Part shown: one piece after another, positions 1-9,065 of the stretch
Layout: each line of letters opens with the position of its first letter
Numbering within the stretch: position 1 is the first letter of the stretch
From: Pedobacter sp. Leaf176
Lineage (GTDB): Bacteria; Bacteroidota; Bacteroidia; Sphingobacteriales; Sphingobacteriaceae
Length of the DNA: 64,000 nt
Assembly: GCF_001424305.1 (NCBI RefSeq)
Contig: NZ_LMPD01000003.1
Location: forward strand, 757,659-821,658
Direction: 5' to 3'
Position numbers and translations under genes: made by a program
Notes under the pieces: generated by a model
Database searches by the model: none
Told to the model about the DNA's origin: nothing
The model's input: only the letters and a program-made list of their open reading frames with translations

Positions 1-260
1 ACGTATTCTCCATTAGGCAGTGCGCTTAAATCATAACTTTTCGAAGCAGCACCTGCAGAATGTATGCTTTCTTCAAATAAAACCTCGTTGTTTAATTCTC
101 TGATCGATAAATTAATATCAGATGCTTTATCTATAGAAAAACGGATTGTTTTAGCATCCTCACTTTTAACATCAAGTGTGTAAATACCATCGTTTGCATA
201 TGTTGCAGAAGCAGTGAACATTGTTGCTGCAATTAGACTGATTTTTAGTAAACTTTTCAT
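1..260 (-). CDS. Secreted protein, N-terminal part only (runs off left edge)
   Basis: An open frame starts with ATG at 260 and continues to base 1 without a stop, giving 86 residues. The first ~22 residues form a signal peptide (MKSLLKIS, hydrophobic core, ATYA before Asn-Asp), so the product is exported. The visible mature part (DGIYTLDVKS, then alternating polar and hydrophobic residues) looks like a small beta-sandwich of the kind found in many short periplasmic or T9SS-sorted Bacteroidota proteins. The family is not recognised. The upstream 260-430 region is AT-rich and probably holds divergent promoters for this gene and the AraC gene at 432. Confidence 0.75.
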   Translation of the reverse strand, partial: MKSLLKISLIAATMFTASATYANDGIYTLDVKSEDAKTIRFSIDKASDINLSIRELNNEVLFEESIHSAGAASKSYDLSALPNGEY

Positions 261-431
261 AATCAATAATTTTATTGGGTTTGTAATTATTTGATAATGC
301 TAAATTACTGCGGTTTCATGCACATAGATGATTGCATATTTTCCAATTAATATGCTATATTACCCTAAAAACAATATTTATGATAATTCGCTAACAATTA
401 AGCATATTTTAATTATTAATTTCAATTATAA

Positions 432-1304
432 ATGAAAAAAATAAGACCCAGTTACGAGGTTGTTGAACCTTCGTTTGGAAGCTCTTTCTACTATTCTAAA
501 TATGTAGAAAATACCAACAATAAAGCTCACTTATGGCATTACCATCCAGAGATTGAGATGGTGTTTGTAAATGGCGGCTCCGGAAAACGGCAAATTGGCA
601 GTCATGTTTCCTACTATACGGATGGCGATTTAATTCTGATTGGCAGCAATTTGCCGCATTGTGGCTTCACGGATACTAATACGGGTAATAAAACAGAAGT
701 CGTTATACAAATGAAACCCGACTTTTTAGGAACCGAGTTTTTAACGCTTAAGGAAACTAAAGGAATAGCAAGCTTGTTTGAAAAGGCTAAATATGGTATC
801 GCTTTTGGCAAAGACACAATGAGGCTTGTTGGCCCGGCTTTAGAAAAAATGCATAATGCCTGGCCCCTTGAGAAATTATTGGCACTTCTAGGTGTATTAC
901 GGGAATTGGAGCAGGCATCTGATTACAAACTATTAAATGCACAAAACTTCTCACTCGAAATGCAGGTGCAGGATAATGACCGCATCAATATGGTCTTTAA
1001 TTATGTGAAGGATCATTTTTTAGAGGAAATCAGCCTGGAACAGATTGCAGAAATGTCGAGTATGACCGTACCTTCTTTTTGTCGTTATTTTAAAAAAATC
1101 ACTAAAAAAACCTTCACCAAATTTGTAAACGAATACCGCATTGTACATGCATCGAAGCTTTTGGCGGAAAAACCAATAAGCATTTCGAATATTTGTTTCG
1201 AAAGTGGTTTTAATAATTTCAGTCACTTCAATAAATTATTTAAAGAGTTTACAGGAAAAAGCGCATCTCAGTACAGGCGCGAATTGAAAGCAGTTATTAA
1301 ATAA
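432..1304 (+). CDS. AraC family transcriptional regulator (cupin plus HTH)
   Basis: A 290-residue DNA-binding regulator. Residues ~25-110 contain a cupin-like sensor region (HLWHYHPEIEM, then GDLILIGSNLPHCG). Residues ~185-285 contain two helix-turn-helix units ending in the usual GFNNFSHFNKLFKEFTG signature. This layout is typical of Bacteroidota AraC proteins that sense a small ligand, often a sugar, and activate a neighbouring gene. The divergent secreted protein at 1-260 is the obvious candidate target, but no operator can be assigned. Length and ending are normal for the family. Confidence 0.9.
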   Translation: MKKIRPSYEVVEPSFGSSFYYSKYVENTNNKAHLWHYHPEIEMVFVNGGSGKRQIGSHVSYYTDGDLILIGSNLPHCGFTDTNTGNKTEVVIQMKPDFLGTEFLTLKETKGIASLFEKAKYGIAFGKDTMRLVGPALEKMHNAWPLEKLLALLGVLRELEQASDYKLLNAQNFSLEMQVQDNDRINMVFNYVKDHFLEEISLEQIAEMSSMTVPSFCRYFKKITKKTFTKFVNEYRIVHASKLLAEKPISISNICFESGFNNFSHFNKLFKEFTGKSASQYRRELKAVIK

Positions 1305-1381
1305 TCTGTGCTGAAATATATTTCGTTAAAATTTTAAACTTTTCCAAAAGTGATGTAGTTATATAAAATAAAATATCACTT

Positions 1382-1513
1382 ATGAAAAAGTTAAGTAAAA
1401 TCGACTGGTTCATCATTGTCTTGCTTGTTGCTGTATTTATTACCGGCTTCATTATCTACCAGCTTCGTAGCGAACCGTTAAGCAATGGCAGTCTTAACGG
1501 CTATCCTATGTAA
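1382..1513 (+). CDS. 43-residue single-span membrane protein
   Basis: A short ORF starting at ATG 1382 and ending with TAA at 1511-1513. The product has a charged start (MKKLSKIDWF), one strong transmembrane helix at residues ~10-27 (mostly Ile, Val, Leu, Phe) and a short polar tail rich in Ser, Asn and Gly. A promoter-like AT-rich stretch precedes it. It lies 87 bp before dnaX on the same strand. No family is recognised; the clean helix and basic N-terminus argue for a real membrane micro-protein, but without homologue data this stays tentative. Confidence 0.5.
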   Translation: MKKLSKIDWFIIVLLVAVFITGFIIYQLRSEPLSNGSLNGYPM

Positions 1514-1600
1514 ATCAATTTAAAAGAATGCTCTGACCAACTTTTCCACATTCAAATTTTCCACATTTCAACTCCGTAAAATTTTCCTATTTTCGTCCCA

Positions 1601-3430
1601 ATGGAAAATTTTATTGTTTCTGCCCGCAAATACCGCCCGGCAACGTTTGAAACCGTTGTTGGTCAGCAGCATATCAGCGGGACTTTAAAAAATGCCATTA
1701 AAAACAACCAGTTAGCGCAGGCATTTTTATTCTGCGGACCGCGTGGAGTTGGTAAAACAACCTGCGCCCGCATCCTTGCAAAAACTATCAATTGCACAAA
1801 TCCTACAGCAGAAATTGAAGCTTGCGGTCAATGCGAAAATTGCGTTTCTTTTCAAACCGGCCATTCTTTCAACATTCATGAATTAGATGCCGCATCGAAC
1901 AATTCAGTTGATGACATCCGCAGTTTAATAGAACAAGTCAGAATACCTCCTCAAGCCGGTAAATATAAAATATACATCATTGATGAGGTTCACATGCTTT
2001 CAGCAAATGCGTTTAACGCTTTTCTGAAGACTTTGGAAGAACCACCTTCGTATGCCATTTTTATTCTTGCGACAACAGAAAAGCACAAAATCCTGCCAAC
2101 GATTTTATCCCGTTGTCAGATTTTTGATTTTAACCGCATTCAGGTTGAGGATATTTCCAATCATTTAGCAACAATTGCCCAGCGTGAAAACATTGCCTTT
2201 GAGCCGGATGGTTTGCACATCATAGCACAAAAGGCCGATGGCGGTTTACGTGATGCGCTTTCCATGTTTGATCAGATTGCCAGTTATTCCAATAAAAACA
2301 TCACTTATAAATCGGTAATCGACAACCTGAATATCTTAGACTACGATTACTTTTTTAAACTGACCTCCTATTTAACAGCGGCAAACGTAAGCAATACCTT
2401 ACTGCTGTTCGACGAAATTTTAAATAATGGTTTTGACGGAAATAATTTCATCAATGGCTTGGCTTCTCATTTCCGTAATTTATTAGTCGGAAAAGATTCA
2501 GCTACGATAAAGCTTTTGGAAGTAAGTGAAAACATTAAGCAAAAATACCTGGAGCAATGCAGGCAAACAGAATTATCATTCTTGCTTACGGCACTTAACC
2601 TGGCCAATGCCTGCGATTTAAATTATAAAAATTCCAAAAATCAACGTCTTCAGGTGGAGTTGGCACTCATAAAAATGTGCCATATACGCTCAGTCGTCCA
2701 TTTAGCCCAGCAACCATTAAGCCCTAGTAACACAGCAACTGATTCAGATCAGGATAAAAAAAAAACTAATGTCGTAGCTGAAAAAGCAGAAAGCATTAAG
2801 ACTGTAGCTGAAAGCGAAGATTCTTCACAAGCAGAAAGACCAAAGACTAAAGCGGAAAGCGAAATGCTTCCGCAATCTGAAAACCACCATCCTTCAATAG
2901 AAATACCAAGCGTTAATCCGGTTTCTTCTACGACTTCGATTAGCATTAATATTCCTAAAAAAAATCCGGCAGGTACGCTTATTCCGTCCCTGAATGATTT
3001 AGAACGCCTTGCCAGCGGAGAAGAAGAATCGGGCCCGAAAAAAGCGACCGGTGAAGCCAGAGCGGCTTTTACTTATGAGCGATTACTGGAAGTCTGGAAC
3101 AACTATATTCAAATTCTAAAGGCAACTGATAAGATAAATCTTTTCACAATCTTAAATAATTTTACGCCTACCCTGCTTAATCCTGAAGTCATCGAAATTT
3201 CGGTAGAAAGTAAAACGCAGGAACAATTTGTACAAAAAGAATCCGTAGAACTTTTAAACTATCTAAGAAATGAGTTAAAGAATTTTGGTATAGAAGTTAC
3301 CTATAGACAAATGGAAAGAAAAATCGAAAACCGGCTCTATGGTAACCGTGAAAAGTACGATTACCTGGTAAAGAAGAATCCGAAACTGGATGAATTAAGA
3401 CGCCGTTTTAACTTGGATATTAATCCGTAG
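1601..3430 (+). CDS. dnaX: DNA polymerase III subunit gamma/tau
   Basis: The clamp-loader ATPase, which loads the sliding clamp and in its long form couples the polymerases. The 609 residues show a Walker A at 46-53 (GPRGVGKT), four zinc-binding Cys (65, 75, 78, 81), Walker B DEVH at 128-131 and a sensor/arginine-finger region LSRCQ near 171. Domain III ends near residue 365, followed by a low-complexity linker rich in Glu, Ser and Lys and a C-terminal tau-specific domain (~480-609). The linker contains a run of ten A at codons 386-389 (separate entry), which may allow a gamma-length product. Convergent with the gene at 3512. Confidence 0.96.
   Translation: MENFIVSARKYRPATFETVVGQQHISGTLKNAIKNNQLAQAFLFCGPRGVGKTTCARILAKTINCTNPTAEIEACGQCENCVSFQTGHSFNIHELDAASNNSVDDIRSLIEQVRIPPQAGKYKIYIIDEVHMLSANAFNAFLKTLEEPPSYAIFILATTEKHKILPTILSRCQIFDFNRIQVEDISNHLATIAQRENIAFEPDGLHIIAQKADGGLRDALSMFDQIASYSNKNITYKSVIDNLNILDYDYFFKLTSYLTAANVSNTLLLFDEILNNGFDGNNFINGLASHFRNLLVGKDSATIKLLEVSENIKQKYLEQCRQTELSFLLTALNLANACDLNYKNSKNQRLQVELALIKMCHIRSVVHLAQQPLSPSNTATDSDQDKKKTNVVAEKAESIKTVAESEDSSQAERPKTKAESEMLPQSENHHPSIEIPSVNPVSSTTSISINIPKKNPAGTLIPSLNDLERLASGEEESGPKKATGEARAAFTYERLLEVWNNYIQILKATDKINLFTILNNFTPTLLNPEVIEISVESKTQEQFVQKESVELLNYLRNELKNFGIEVTYRQMERKIENRLYGNREKYDYLVKKNPKLDELRRRFNLDINP
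2756..2765 (+). other. A10 homopolymer, candidate slippage site in dnaX
   Basis: Ten consecutive A read as AAA AAA AAA A.. at codons 386-389 of dnaX. If one A is added, the next codons read AAC TAA; if one is lost, they read CTA ATG TCG TAG. Both alternative frames stop within four codons, giving a product of about 390 residues that contains all of domains I-III. Thermus thermophilus dnaX makes gamma by transcriptional slippage on a similar A tract; that the same happens here is inferred. Confidence 0.55.
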
Positions 3431-3469
3431 TCAGGGCCTTACAGTTGGTTGTTTTGGGTTAATCTTTTC

Positions 3470-3503
3470 AGTTTTCAGTCGGCAATTAAGCCAACTGAAA
3501 ACT
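3470..3503. terminator. Bidirectional hairpin between convergent genes
   Basis: Left arm AGTTTTCAGTCGGC (3470-3483) pairs with GCCAACTGAAAACT (3490-3503), 13 of 14 positions, around a 6-nt loop. It sits between the stop of dnaX (3430) and the stop of the reverse-strand gene (3512), as expected for a shared terminator. Confidence 0.7.
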
Positions 3504-3511
3504 TAAAATTG

Positions 3512-3922
3512 TTAAACTGCGCTAGGTTCATCATTAATCGGATAACCTTCTTCATCTAAATCATCACGGTCATCTTCAGGTGTACGGGCTAAAATTTCAT
3601 CTTCCGGATTTAATTTAACACTTTCCCCATTATCGACGTGCATGCCTAGTTCTTCCAGTTTGTCATCTGCAATTTCCTCCTCACTTGCATATTCATCGCC
3701 CACATAAGGGTTTGCCTCATCATAAGTCGAATTATCATCAACAGCACCTTCAGAAACGGTTTCATAGCCCATCGGGTGATCGTAATCAGGCTCTGTTCCT
3801 TTCACATCAAACTCGTAACTTTGTTTATGCTCATCAAATGACAAGTTTTCCTTATTAACTTCGCCGTTTTCTGTCGTGCTGTGTATTTTATCTCCAGATC
3901 CTTTGTTTTCGTTGATTGCCAT
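3512..3922 (-). CDS. Highly acidic protein of unknown function
   Basis: A 136-residue very acidic protein starting MAINENKGSG. The start at 3922 is preferred over the longer frame because AGGAG lies 6-10 nt upstream and the extra 22 residues look like leader. The sequence is a chain of Asp/Glu-rich stretches with repeated DDR/EDE patterns (for example TPEDDRDDLDEEGYP near the end), no hydrophobic core, no Cys, and is probably largely disordered. A broken copy of its 5' end plus leader is present at 9275-9358. Function unknown; similar short acidic proteins are common in Pedobacter-like genomes. Confidence 0.7.
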   Translation of the reverse strand: MAINENKGSGDKIHSTTENGEVNKENLSFDEHKQSYEFDVKGTEPDYDHPMGYETVSEGAVDDNSTYDEANPYVGDEYASEEEIADDKLEELGMHVDNGESVKLNPEDEILARTPEDDRDDLDEEGYPINDEPSAV

Positions 3923-4011
3923 GATATTGATCTCCTGTTGTTTTAAATGTATAACAAAGTAACAAAGATGCAAACAGATGGTTTGCATATGCGGCTTTTA
4001 TAATTTGAATT

Positions 4012-5007
4012 TTAAATCATTGTTAAATTCAGATTTTCTAAAAACGCAATAAAATCTTCAAAGAAAATTAACACCGATAACTTACCTGTTTTAATTTTGT
4101 TCGGTAAGAAACCGAAATACTTTTTAAAGGCGCTTGTGAAATGAGTAGCGTGTTTATAGCCCATCCTTTTTGAAATTTCTGAAACAGTAATATCCTCGTC
4201 AATCAACATCGCTCTGGCCTTTTCCATTTTATATTGATTAAGATAACCGAAAACGGTTTTCCCAAACATGGCTTTGAAATCACGTTTCAAATTGAATTCA
4301 TTTGTACCCACCAAATGAGCAAGCGCTCGTAAAGAAAGCTTATCTTCGGATTGATTGAGCAAAATCTCGCGTACTTCATGCATCCTGTCCATCTCAGTTT
4401 TTTTGAGTTTTACCGGCGCTTCTCTATGCTGAAGTTGTTCAAATTGTACCATCTGTAATGCTAGAAGCTCAATGGCTTTTGATTCTAACAAAAGCTGATC
4501 TGAAAAAGCACTATCGGTAAAATGCCCTAGTTTTTGCAAAACTGCGCTTATTTCTGGGGTAATCTGCAGGTTAATTGGAGATAATGTTATGGGATCATTT
4601 TTTGACTTTTCATCAAATAACAGTGTATAAGCAATATGTTCAGTCGGTAAAAATCTTTTTAAAAAAGCATCGCTAACATTAATTAACAACATGTCGTCAG
4701 CCATGTTAACCAACATTCTGGTCGTTTTAAATGGCAGCCGGCAAAGATTGTGTTGGTGACTATCTATTTTGGCAACAACATTGTTGGAATCACAATTTGT
4801 AACCTGCATACTTCCTTTGAGTACGAAAATCATTTGAAAAGTTGCTGTCTCTGATATATTTGAGTGGTTTAGCCTGATTTCAATTTTGCGTCTGTCTTCA
4901 ATTGAAGTCCTGAAACTAACTTCTATGTTTTTGTTGTAAGAGAATACACTTTCTACTGGTTGCTGAGATTCTCCCTTTAGCGTTGTTATTTCTTCTGATT
5001 GCGTCAT
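4012..5007 (-). CDS. AraC family regulator, PchR-like
   Basis: A 331-residue regulator. The N-terminal ~200 residues are an effector domain; the C-terminal ~100 residues hold the paired HTH with the PchR-type pattern (LRALAHLVGTNEFNLKRDF, FGKTVFGYL, MGYKHATHF). In PchR, the pyochelin regulator, the same domain responds to ferric siderophore. The gene is divergent from the TonB receptor at 5087, with only 79 bp between them, so the receptor and the lipoprotein behind it are the likely targets. A tail of ~25 residues follows the HTH (KTGKLSVLIFF onward) and is longer than usual. The siderophore role is inferred from domain style and context. Confidence 0.85.
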   Translation of the reverse strand: MTQSEEITTLKGESQQPVESVFSYNKNIEVSFRTSIEDRRKIEIRLNHSNISETATFQMIFVLKGSMQVTNCDSNNVVAKIDSHQHNLCRLPFKTTRMLVNMADDMLLINVSDAFLKRFLPTEHIAYTLLFDEKSKNDPITLSPINLQITPEISAVLQKLGHFTDSAFSDQLLLESKAIELLALQMVQFEQLQHREAPVKLKKTEMDRMHEVREILLNQSEDKLSLRALAHLVGTNEFNLKRDFKAMFGKTVFGYLNQYKMEKARAMLIDEDITVSEISKRMGYKHATHFTSAFKKYFGFLPNKIKTGKLSVLIFFEDFIAFLENLNLTMI

Positions 5008-5017
5008 ATTCAGATTT

Positions 5018-5032
5018 TATCTTTGCGCAAAG
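5018..5032 (+). promoter_or_regulatory. -7 box and overlapping palindrome before the TonB receptor
   Basis: TATCTTTG at 5018-5025 fits the Bacteroidota -7 consensus TAnnTTTG and lies 61 nt upstream of the receptor ATG. It overlaps a perfect 12-bp palindrome, CTTTGCGCAAAG (5021-5032), which could be an operator half-site for the divergent AraC regulator or another repressor. Confidence 0.5.
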
Positions 5033-5086
5033 TTATTCTTATTAAGACCTATTCTAAAGAAGAACTTAAAAAAGTTACAAAAACAA

Positions 5087-7531
5087 ATGAAGACAACGCT
5101 ATTATTCCTTTTTTCATTCTGCTTTTCTATCGACGCGATTGCGCAGACAGCCACTCTTTCGGGAAAAATAACCAACAATAATAATCAGCCGATGGATGGT
5201 GCAACAGTTCGTGTTAAAGAGCTGAATCGCAGTACAATGACCGACGAGCATGGAAAATATGAACTTAAGGACCTGAAATATGGCACGTACACAATTATAA
5301 TAAGTTCTGTAGTTAGCGAAAGCAAAACTCAAATGTTAACGATTAACGTCCCATCGGTAACTTTCAATACAAAAGTTAAAGAAGTTGCCCATCGAAATTT
5401 GCAGGATGTTAGCGTATCTGGTAAAACCGAAAAGCGAAAAATGGAGACCAGTGGCTTTGCAATGTCAATCATAGAAACCAAAGAAGCGTCGCTAAGAAAC
5501 TTGACTACCAATGAACTTTTAGATCGGGCGGTTGGAGTTCGTGTACGTCAGAATGGTGGCGAAGGTGCTCCTATCGAATATAATTTAAACGGGATGTCGG
5601 GCAGTACAATCGGTTTGTTTCTGGATGGAATCGAAATTTCAACCTATGGCTCTTCGTTCAATTTGAATAATATACCCCCAGCGATGATTGAACGCATTGA
5701 GGTATATAAAGGTGTTCTTCCATCACATTTAAGTGGCAACTATGTTGGCGGCGCTATCAATGTAATCATGAAAAAAGATGCTTCTGCAAATAACATTACT
5801 GCGGCAGTTTCTTATGGATCCTTTAACACTTACAGAGCAGACGTAAGCGCATTATATCGCAATCAAAAAAATGGTTTTACAGCAAGGGCATCAGGGTTCT
5901 ACAGCCATTCGGATAATAATTATGAAATGTGGGGAAAGTTTTCAAAATATACTTTGCCTGGCGGAAGAATCATAAGAAACTACCGAACCAAACGACCGAA
6001 TGATGAATTTGAAACTGTGGGTGGCCTGTTTGAAGCTGGTTTTACCAATGTTAAATGGGCCGATCAATTCTTTGTAGGTTATAATATCTCTGATTCATAC
6101 AAACAGATTCCTCACGGGATAACCATGACGAAACCCTATTTTGGACGATTTAATCAATATAACGCCAATGTACTCAGCCTGAATTATAATAAAAACAACT
6201 TCCTGTTAGATGGATTGACACTTACGGTTAATGCTGTTCACAGTAGAAGAAGCACCTATTTAGAAGATACGGTAAGTTTACGATACAATTGGGATGGCAC
6301 CTTGCTGGTTAAAAATTCTGAAGGTCCGCCAGAAACTTACGGTTACAGCCCAGGCCAGGGTCAGCAAGGTTTAGCTGTGATGAGTAACATCGAACGTAAA
6401 ATCTCCAACATCCGTTCTAATTTAGCATACACAATTGTTTCTGGCCACCATGTTTCGTTAAATCATAAGTTCGAACAATCTGACCGGAATGACCAGGATC
6501 TTCTTATCCCGGAACGAAGCAGATGGATAACATTAAATGGTTTAACCACGAATATTTTTGCAGCGAACTATGAAGCAGAACTCTTTAATGGAAAGCTGAA
6601 AACTAACATTTTCGGAAAATACGCCATATATAAAACGGATCAAAATCGACCCGTTAACGAAGTGAACGGCGCACTGGTTTACCAGAACAGCAGCACAACA
6701 CGGGACAACAAAGGATTTGGAGGCACACTATCTTACGAAGCAATACAAAATGGATTTCTGATTTTATCAGCCGAAAAATCTTTCATAATGCCAACGGATA
6801 GACATATTTACGGCGAGCCGGAAAACAACCTGCTGGCAAACCCTGACATTTTGCCCGAACTGGCAATTAATTACAACCTCGGCGGACGCTATAATTTTAC
6901 GACTTCCAACAAACATAAGTTCTCCTTATATGGAAATGCTTTCTGGAGAAACGGATATGATAAAATCATTCAGCAAACCCGCATCGATCCCGTAATAGAG
7001 GGACGTGAAAATCAGGTAGAAGATATCCAGGTTACCCAGTTTGTAAATCTGTCGAAAACACAATCTATCGGCTTCGAAGCCGAAGTAAATTACATCTACG
7101 ATAATAAGCTCAATGCTATGGTTAATTTTTCAAAATTCAATTCTCTATACAAGGTTGAACTCGATGAAAGAGGAAATCCAAATAGCTTATATAATAAACA
7201 GGTTCCCAACGAACCTTTCTTCACCGTAAATGGAAATATACAATATCGTTTCAACAACCTTCTCCAAAAGAAATCGGTGATGAACGTCTACTATAATGCT
7301 GGATATGTTGCATCATTTAGCACCATCTGGATTGAATCGGAATGGTTTACAACCCCCAATCAATTTACCCATGATTTAGGTGCGAGCTATCGTTTCCCAA
7401 GTGGAAAACTTGTTGCCAGTCTAGATTGCAAAAACATGCTTAATGCAGAGGTGTACGACAATTTTGGTGTTCAAAAACCTGGCAGAGCCTTTTATTTCAA
7501 ATTAAACTACACAATAAATAATTTTAAATAA
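5087..7531 (+). CDS. TonB-dependent receptor, XusA-like (siderophore uptake)
   Basis: An 814-residue outer-membrane receptor. Residues 1-20 are a signal peptide ending AIAQ; ~22-95 form a carboxypeptidase-regulatory-like domain (SGKITNNNNQPMDGATVRV); ~115-225 are the plug (GVRVRQNGGEGAPIEYNLNGMSG, then ERIEVYKGVLPSHL); the rest is a 22-strand barrel ending in an aromatic residue pattern. The gene 8 bp downstream encodes a DUF4374 lipoprotein. This pair matches Bacteroides XusA/XusB, which capture xenosiderophores such as enterobactin. The PepSY protein XusC of that system is not seen here. The divergent AraC regulator supports an iron role. Confidence 0.85.
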   Translation: MKTTLLFLFSFCFSIDAIAQTATLSGKITNNNNQPMDGATVRVKELNRSTMTDEHGKYELKDLKYGTYTIIISSVVSESKTQMLTINVPSVTFNTKVKEVAHRNLQDVSVSGKTEKRKMETSGFAMSIIETKEASLRNLTTNELLDRAVGVRVRQNGGEGAPIEYNLNGMSGSTIGLFLDGIEISTYGSSFNLNNIPPAMIERIEVYKGVLPSHLSGNYVGGAINVIMKKDASANNITAAVSYGSFNTYRADVSALYRNQKNGFTARASGFYSHSDNNYEMWGKFSKYTLPGGRIIRNYRTKRPNDEFETVGGLFEAGFTNVKWADQFFVGYNISDSYKQIPHGITMTKPYFGRFNQYNANVLSLNYNKNNFLLDGLTLTVNAVHSRRSTYLEDTVSLRYNWDGTLLVKNSEGPPETYGYSPGQGQQGLAVMSNIERKISNIRSNLAYTIVSGHHVSLNHKFEQSDRNDQDLLIPERSRWITLNGLTTNIFAANYEAELFNGKLKTNIFGKYAIYKTDQNRPVNEVNGALVYQNSSTTRDNKGFGGTLSYEAIQNGFLILSAEKSFIMPTDRHIYGEPENNLLANPDILPELAINYNLGGRYNFTTSNKHKFSLYGNAFWRNGYDKIIQQTRIDPVIEGRENQVEDIQVTQFVNLSKTQSIGFEAEVNYIYDNKLNAMVNFSKFNSLYKVELDERGNPNSLYNKQVPNEPFFTVNGNIQYRFNNLLQKKSVMNVYYNAGYVASFSTIWIESEWFTTPNQFTHDLGASYRFPSGKLVASLDCKNMLNAEVYDNFGVQKPGRAFYFKLNYTINNFK

Positions 7532-7539
7532 GTAACAAT

Positions 7540-8958
7540 ATGAAAACTAATTTATTAAAAACCGCATTATTCGGGTCTGCGTTAGCCATTAGTGCTTTAG
7601 CCGGCTGTAAAAAAAGTGGTGGTGAGCATCCGGCAACAGGTGTTTCAGGTCCGGATATCTGGTCGAGAAAATACATTACATTAACTGCTGCTTTTCCTGA
7701 TGCAGAAGGTACAGCAGGAAATGGTGGTACAATGGCGTATGCCATTACTCCGGAACAGGCAGCTAACCCTAACTTTGAAGTGAATGTTTTTACGAATGGT
7801 TACGGTTTAAGGTCTCAACGTACCGCCCGTGTTCAAGGTTCAGCAAATGGAAATTTCTTATACAATATTCAATATACAGGAACTGATGGTGGTGTTTTCA
7901 ATAAATATAAAGTAGAAGGAGATAAAAACTTTGTAGATACCCGAGAAGAGGTCAATACTGAACCCATTCTTGGTACAGCTCCACGTTGGGTAATTGCAGC
8001 GGATGGTGTTGGAATTGGGGTATTCGCATCATCAGTAATTACAGGAGCGCCAGCTTCAGGTGCGGGTGCTGATTTTGTTGATGTTAAAAGCACCGCTAAA
8101 ATTGCAGTTCTTAACTTAAATGATCCGCAAATTACCCGTCAAACAGAATTTACCATTCCTTTTACCGCAGAACAAACCAAAGCTGGTTATCAAATCGGAC
8201 GTATCGATGTTCCTGTATTAAATGCTGCTAAAACTAAAATTTTTATCGGTTGTAATCTAACAAGAACTGATGTTACCAAAAAATCGGGCGTTAATACAGC
8301 GGGAACTGCTCAAACCTGGAGCTCTGGTACAAGAGAACTGGGAACGGCAACTTTGGTTGTAGATTATCCTTCCTTAGGCAACCCAAAGTTAATCTTTGCT
8401 GATCCTGCTGTGAGTAAAATAAACAATCACTCTTATCGTACCATGACCCAGTATGTTGGCACGGACGGAAATATTTACCAGGCGACTGCAACTTCTGGTT
8501 CACAGATTTTACGCATCAACGCATCTACTAATGAATATGATAACAGCTATAATTTCAATTTAAAGACCGCTTTAGGTACTGCGAACAATGTTGCAATCAG
8601 TGCCTGGCGGTATATTAAAGATGGTGTAGGCATTGTTCTTTTTACGGAGACCAATGTACCGGGCGGCTACCTGGCTTTAATAGATTTGAATGCGAGAACA
8701 GCTACCAGATTAGCAACTGAAAAACAAACGGATGCTGGTTATTCGGGACTTACCGCGGCACAAAACGGTGGAACCGCTTTAACAGGTACATTTGGCCAGT
8801 TCCAGAATATCGGTTTAGCTGGCGATAATGTTTATGTTCCAATGTCGCCAAATGGCGTTGATGGAAACCTTTACATCATTAACTATAAAACGAAGGCAAT
8901 TACCAAAGGTGCTAAATTGAAAAACCAATCAGGAAGTTTTTATTTAGGCGCTTACTAG
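7540..8958 (+). CDS. DUF4374 surface lipoprotein, XusB-like
   Basis: A 472-residue lipoprotein: signal peptide with lipobox ALAGC (Cys 22), then a beta-propeller-like domain with repeated Trp/Gly and Asn-rich blades (WVIAADGVGIG, TYNF-type motifs, GNLYIINYKTKAI near the end). DUF4374 proteins such as Bacteroides XusB bind ferric siderophores and pass them to the adjoining TonB receptor. Eight base pairs separate it from the receptor stop, so both are surely in one operon. The strong hairpin at 8978 ends the operon. Family assignment is by overall sequence character and neighbour; the ligand is unknown. Confidence 0.8.
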   Translation: MKTNLLKTALFGSALAISALAGCKKSGGEHPATGVSGPDIWSRKYITLTAAFPDAEGTAGNGGTMAYAITPEQAANPNFEVNVFTNGYGLRSQRTARVQGSANGNFLYNIQYTGTDGGVFNKYKVEGDKNFVDTREEVNTEPILGTAPRWVIAADGVGIGVFASSVITGAPASGAGADFVDVKSTAKIAVLNLNDPQITRQTEFTIPFTAEQTKAGYQIGRIDVPVLNAAKTKIFIGCNLTRTDVTKKSGVNTAGTAQTWSSGTRELGTATLVVDYPSLGNPKLIFADPAVSKINNHSYRTMTQYVGTDGNIYQATATSGSQILRINASTNEYDNSYNFNLKTALGTANNVAISAWRYIKDGVGIVLFTETNVPGGYLALIDLNARTATRLATEKQTDAGYSGLTAAQNGGTALTGTFGQFQNIGLAGDNVYVPMSPNGVDGNLYIINYKTKAITKGAKLKNQSGSFYLGAY

Positions 8959-8977
8959 AAATCAATATCGTTGAAAG

Positions 8978-9007
8978 AAAAGGCAATCATTATTGGTTGC
9001 CTTTTTT
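8978..9007 (+). terminator. Rho-independent terminator of the XusAB-like operon
   Basis: AAAAGGCAA (8978-8986) pairs with TTGCCTTTT (8997-9005), followed by further T. It starts 20 bp after the stop of the DUF4374 gene. Confidence 0.8.
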
Positions 9008-9065
9008 GTTATAAAGCCCTGTAAACCAATTTGTTTTATAGTTATGATATAATCTATCGCATCAA

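Noticed and set aside
4999..5181. 60-codon plus-strand frame between the AraC gene and the receptor
   Set aside because: It overlaps both genes and the promoter and has no protein features.
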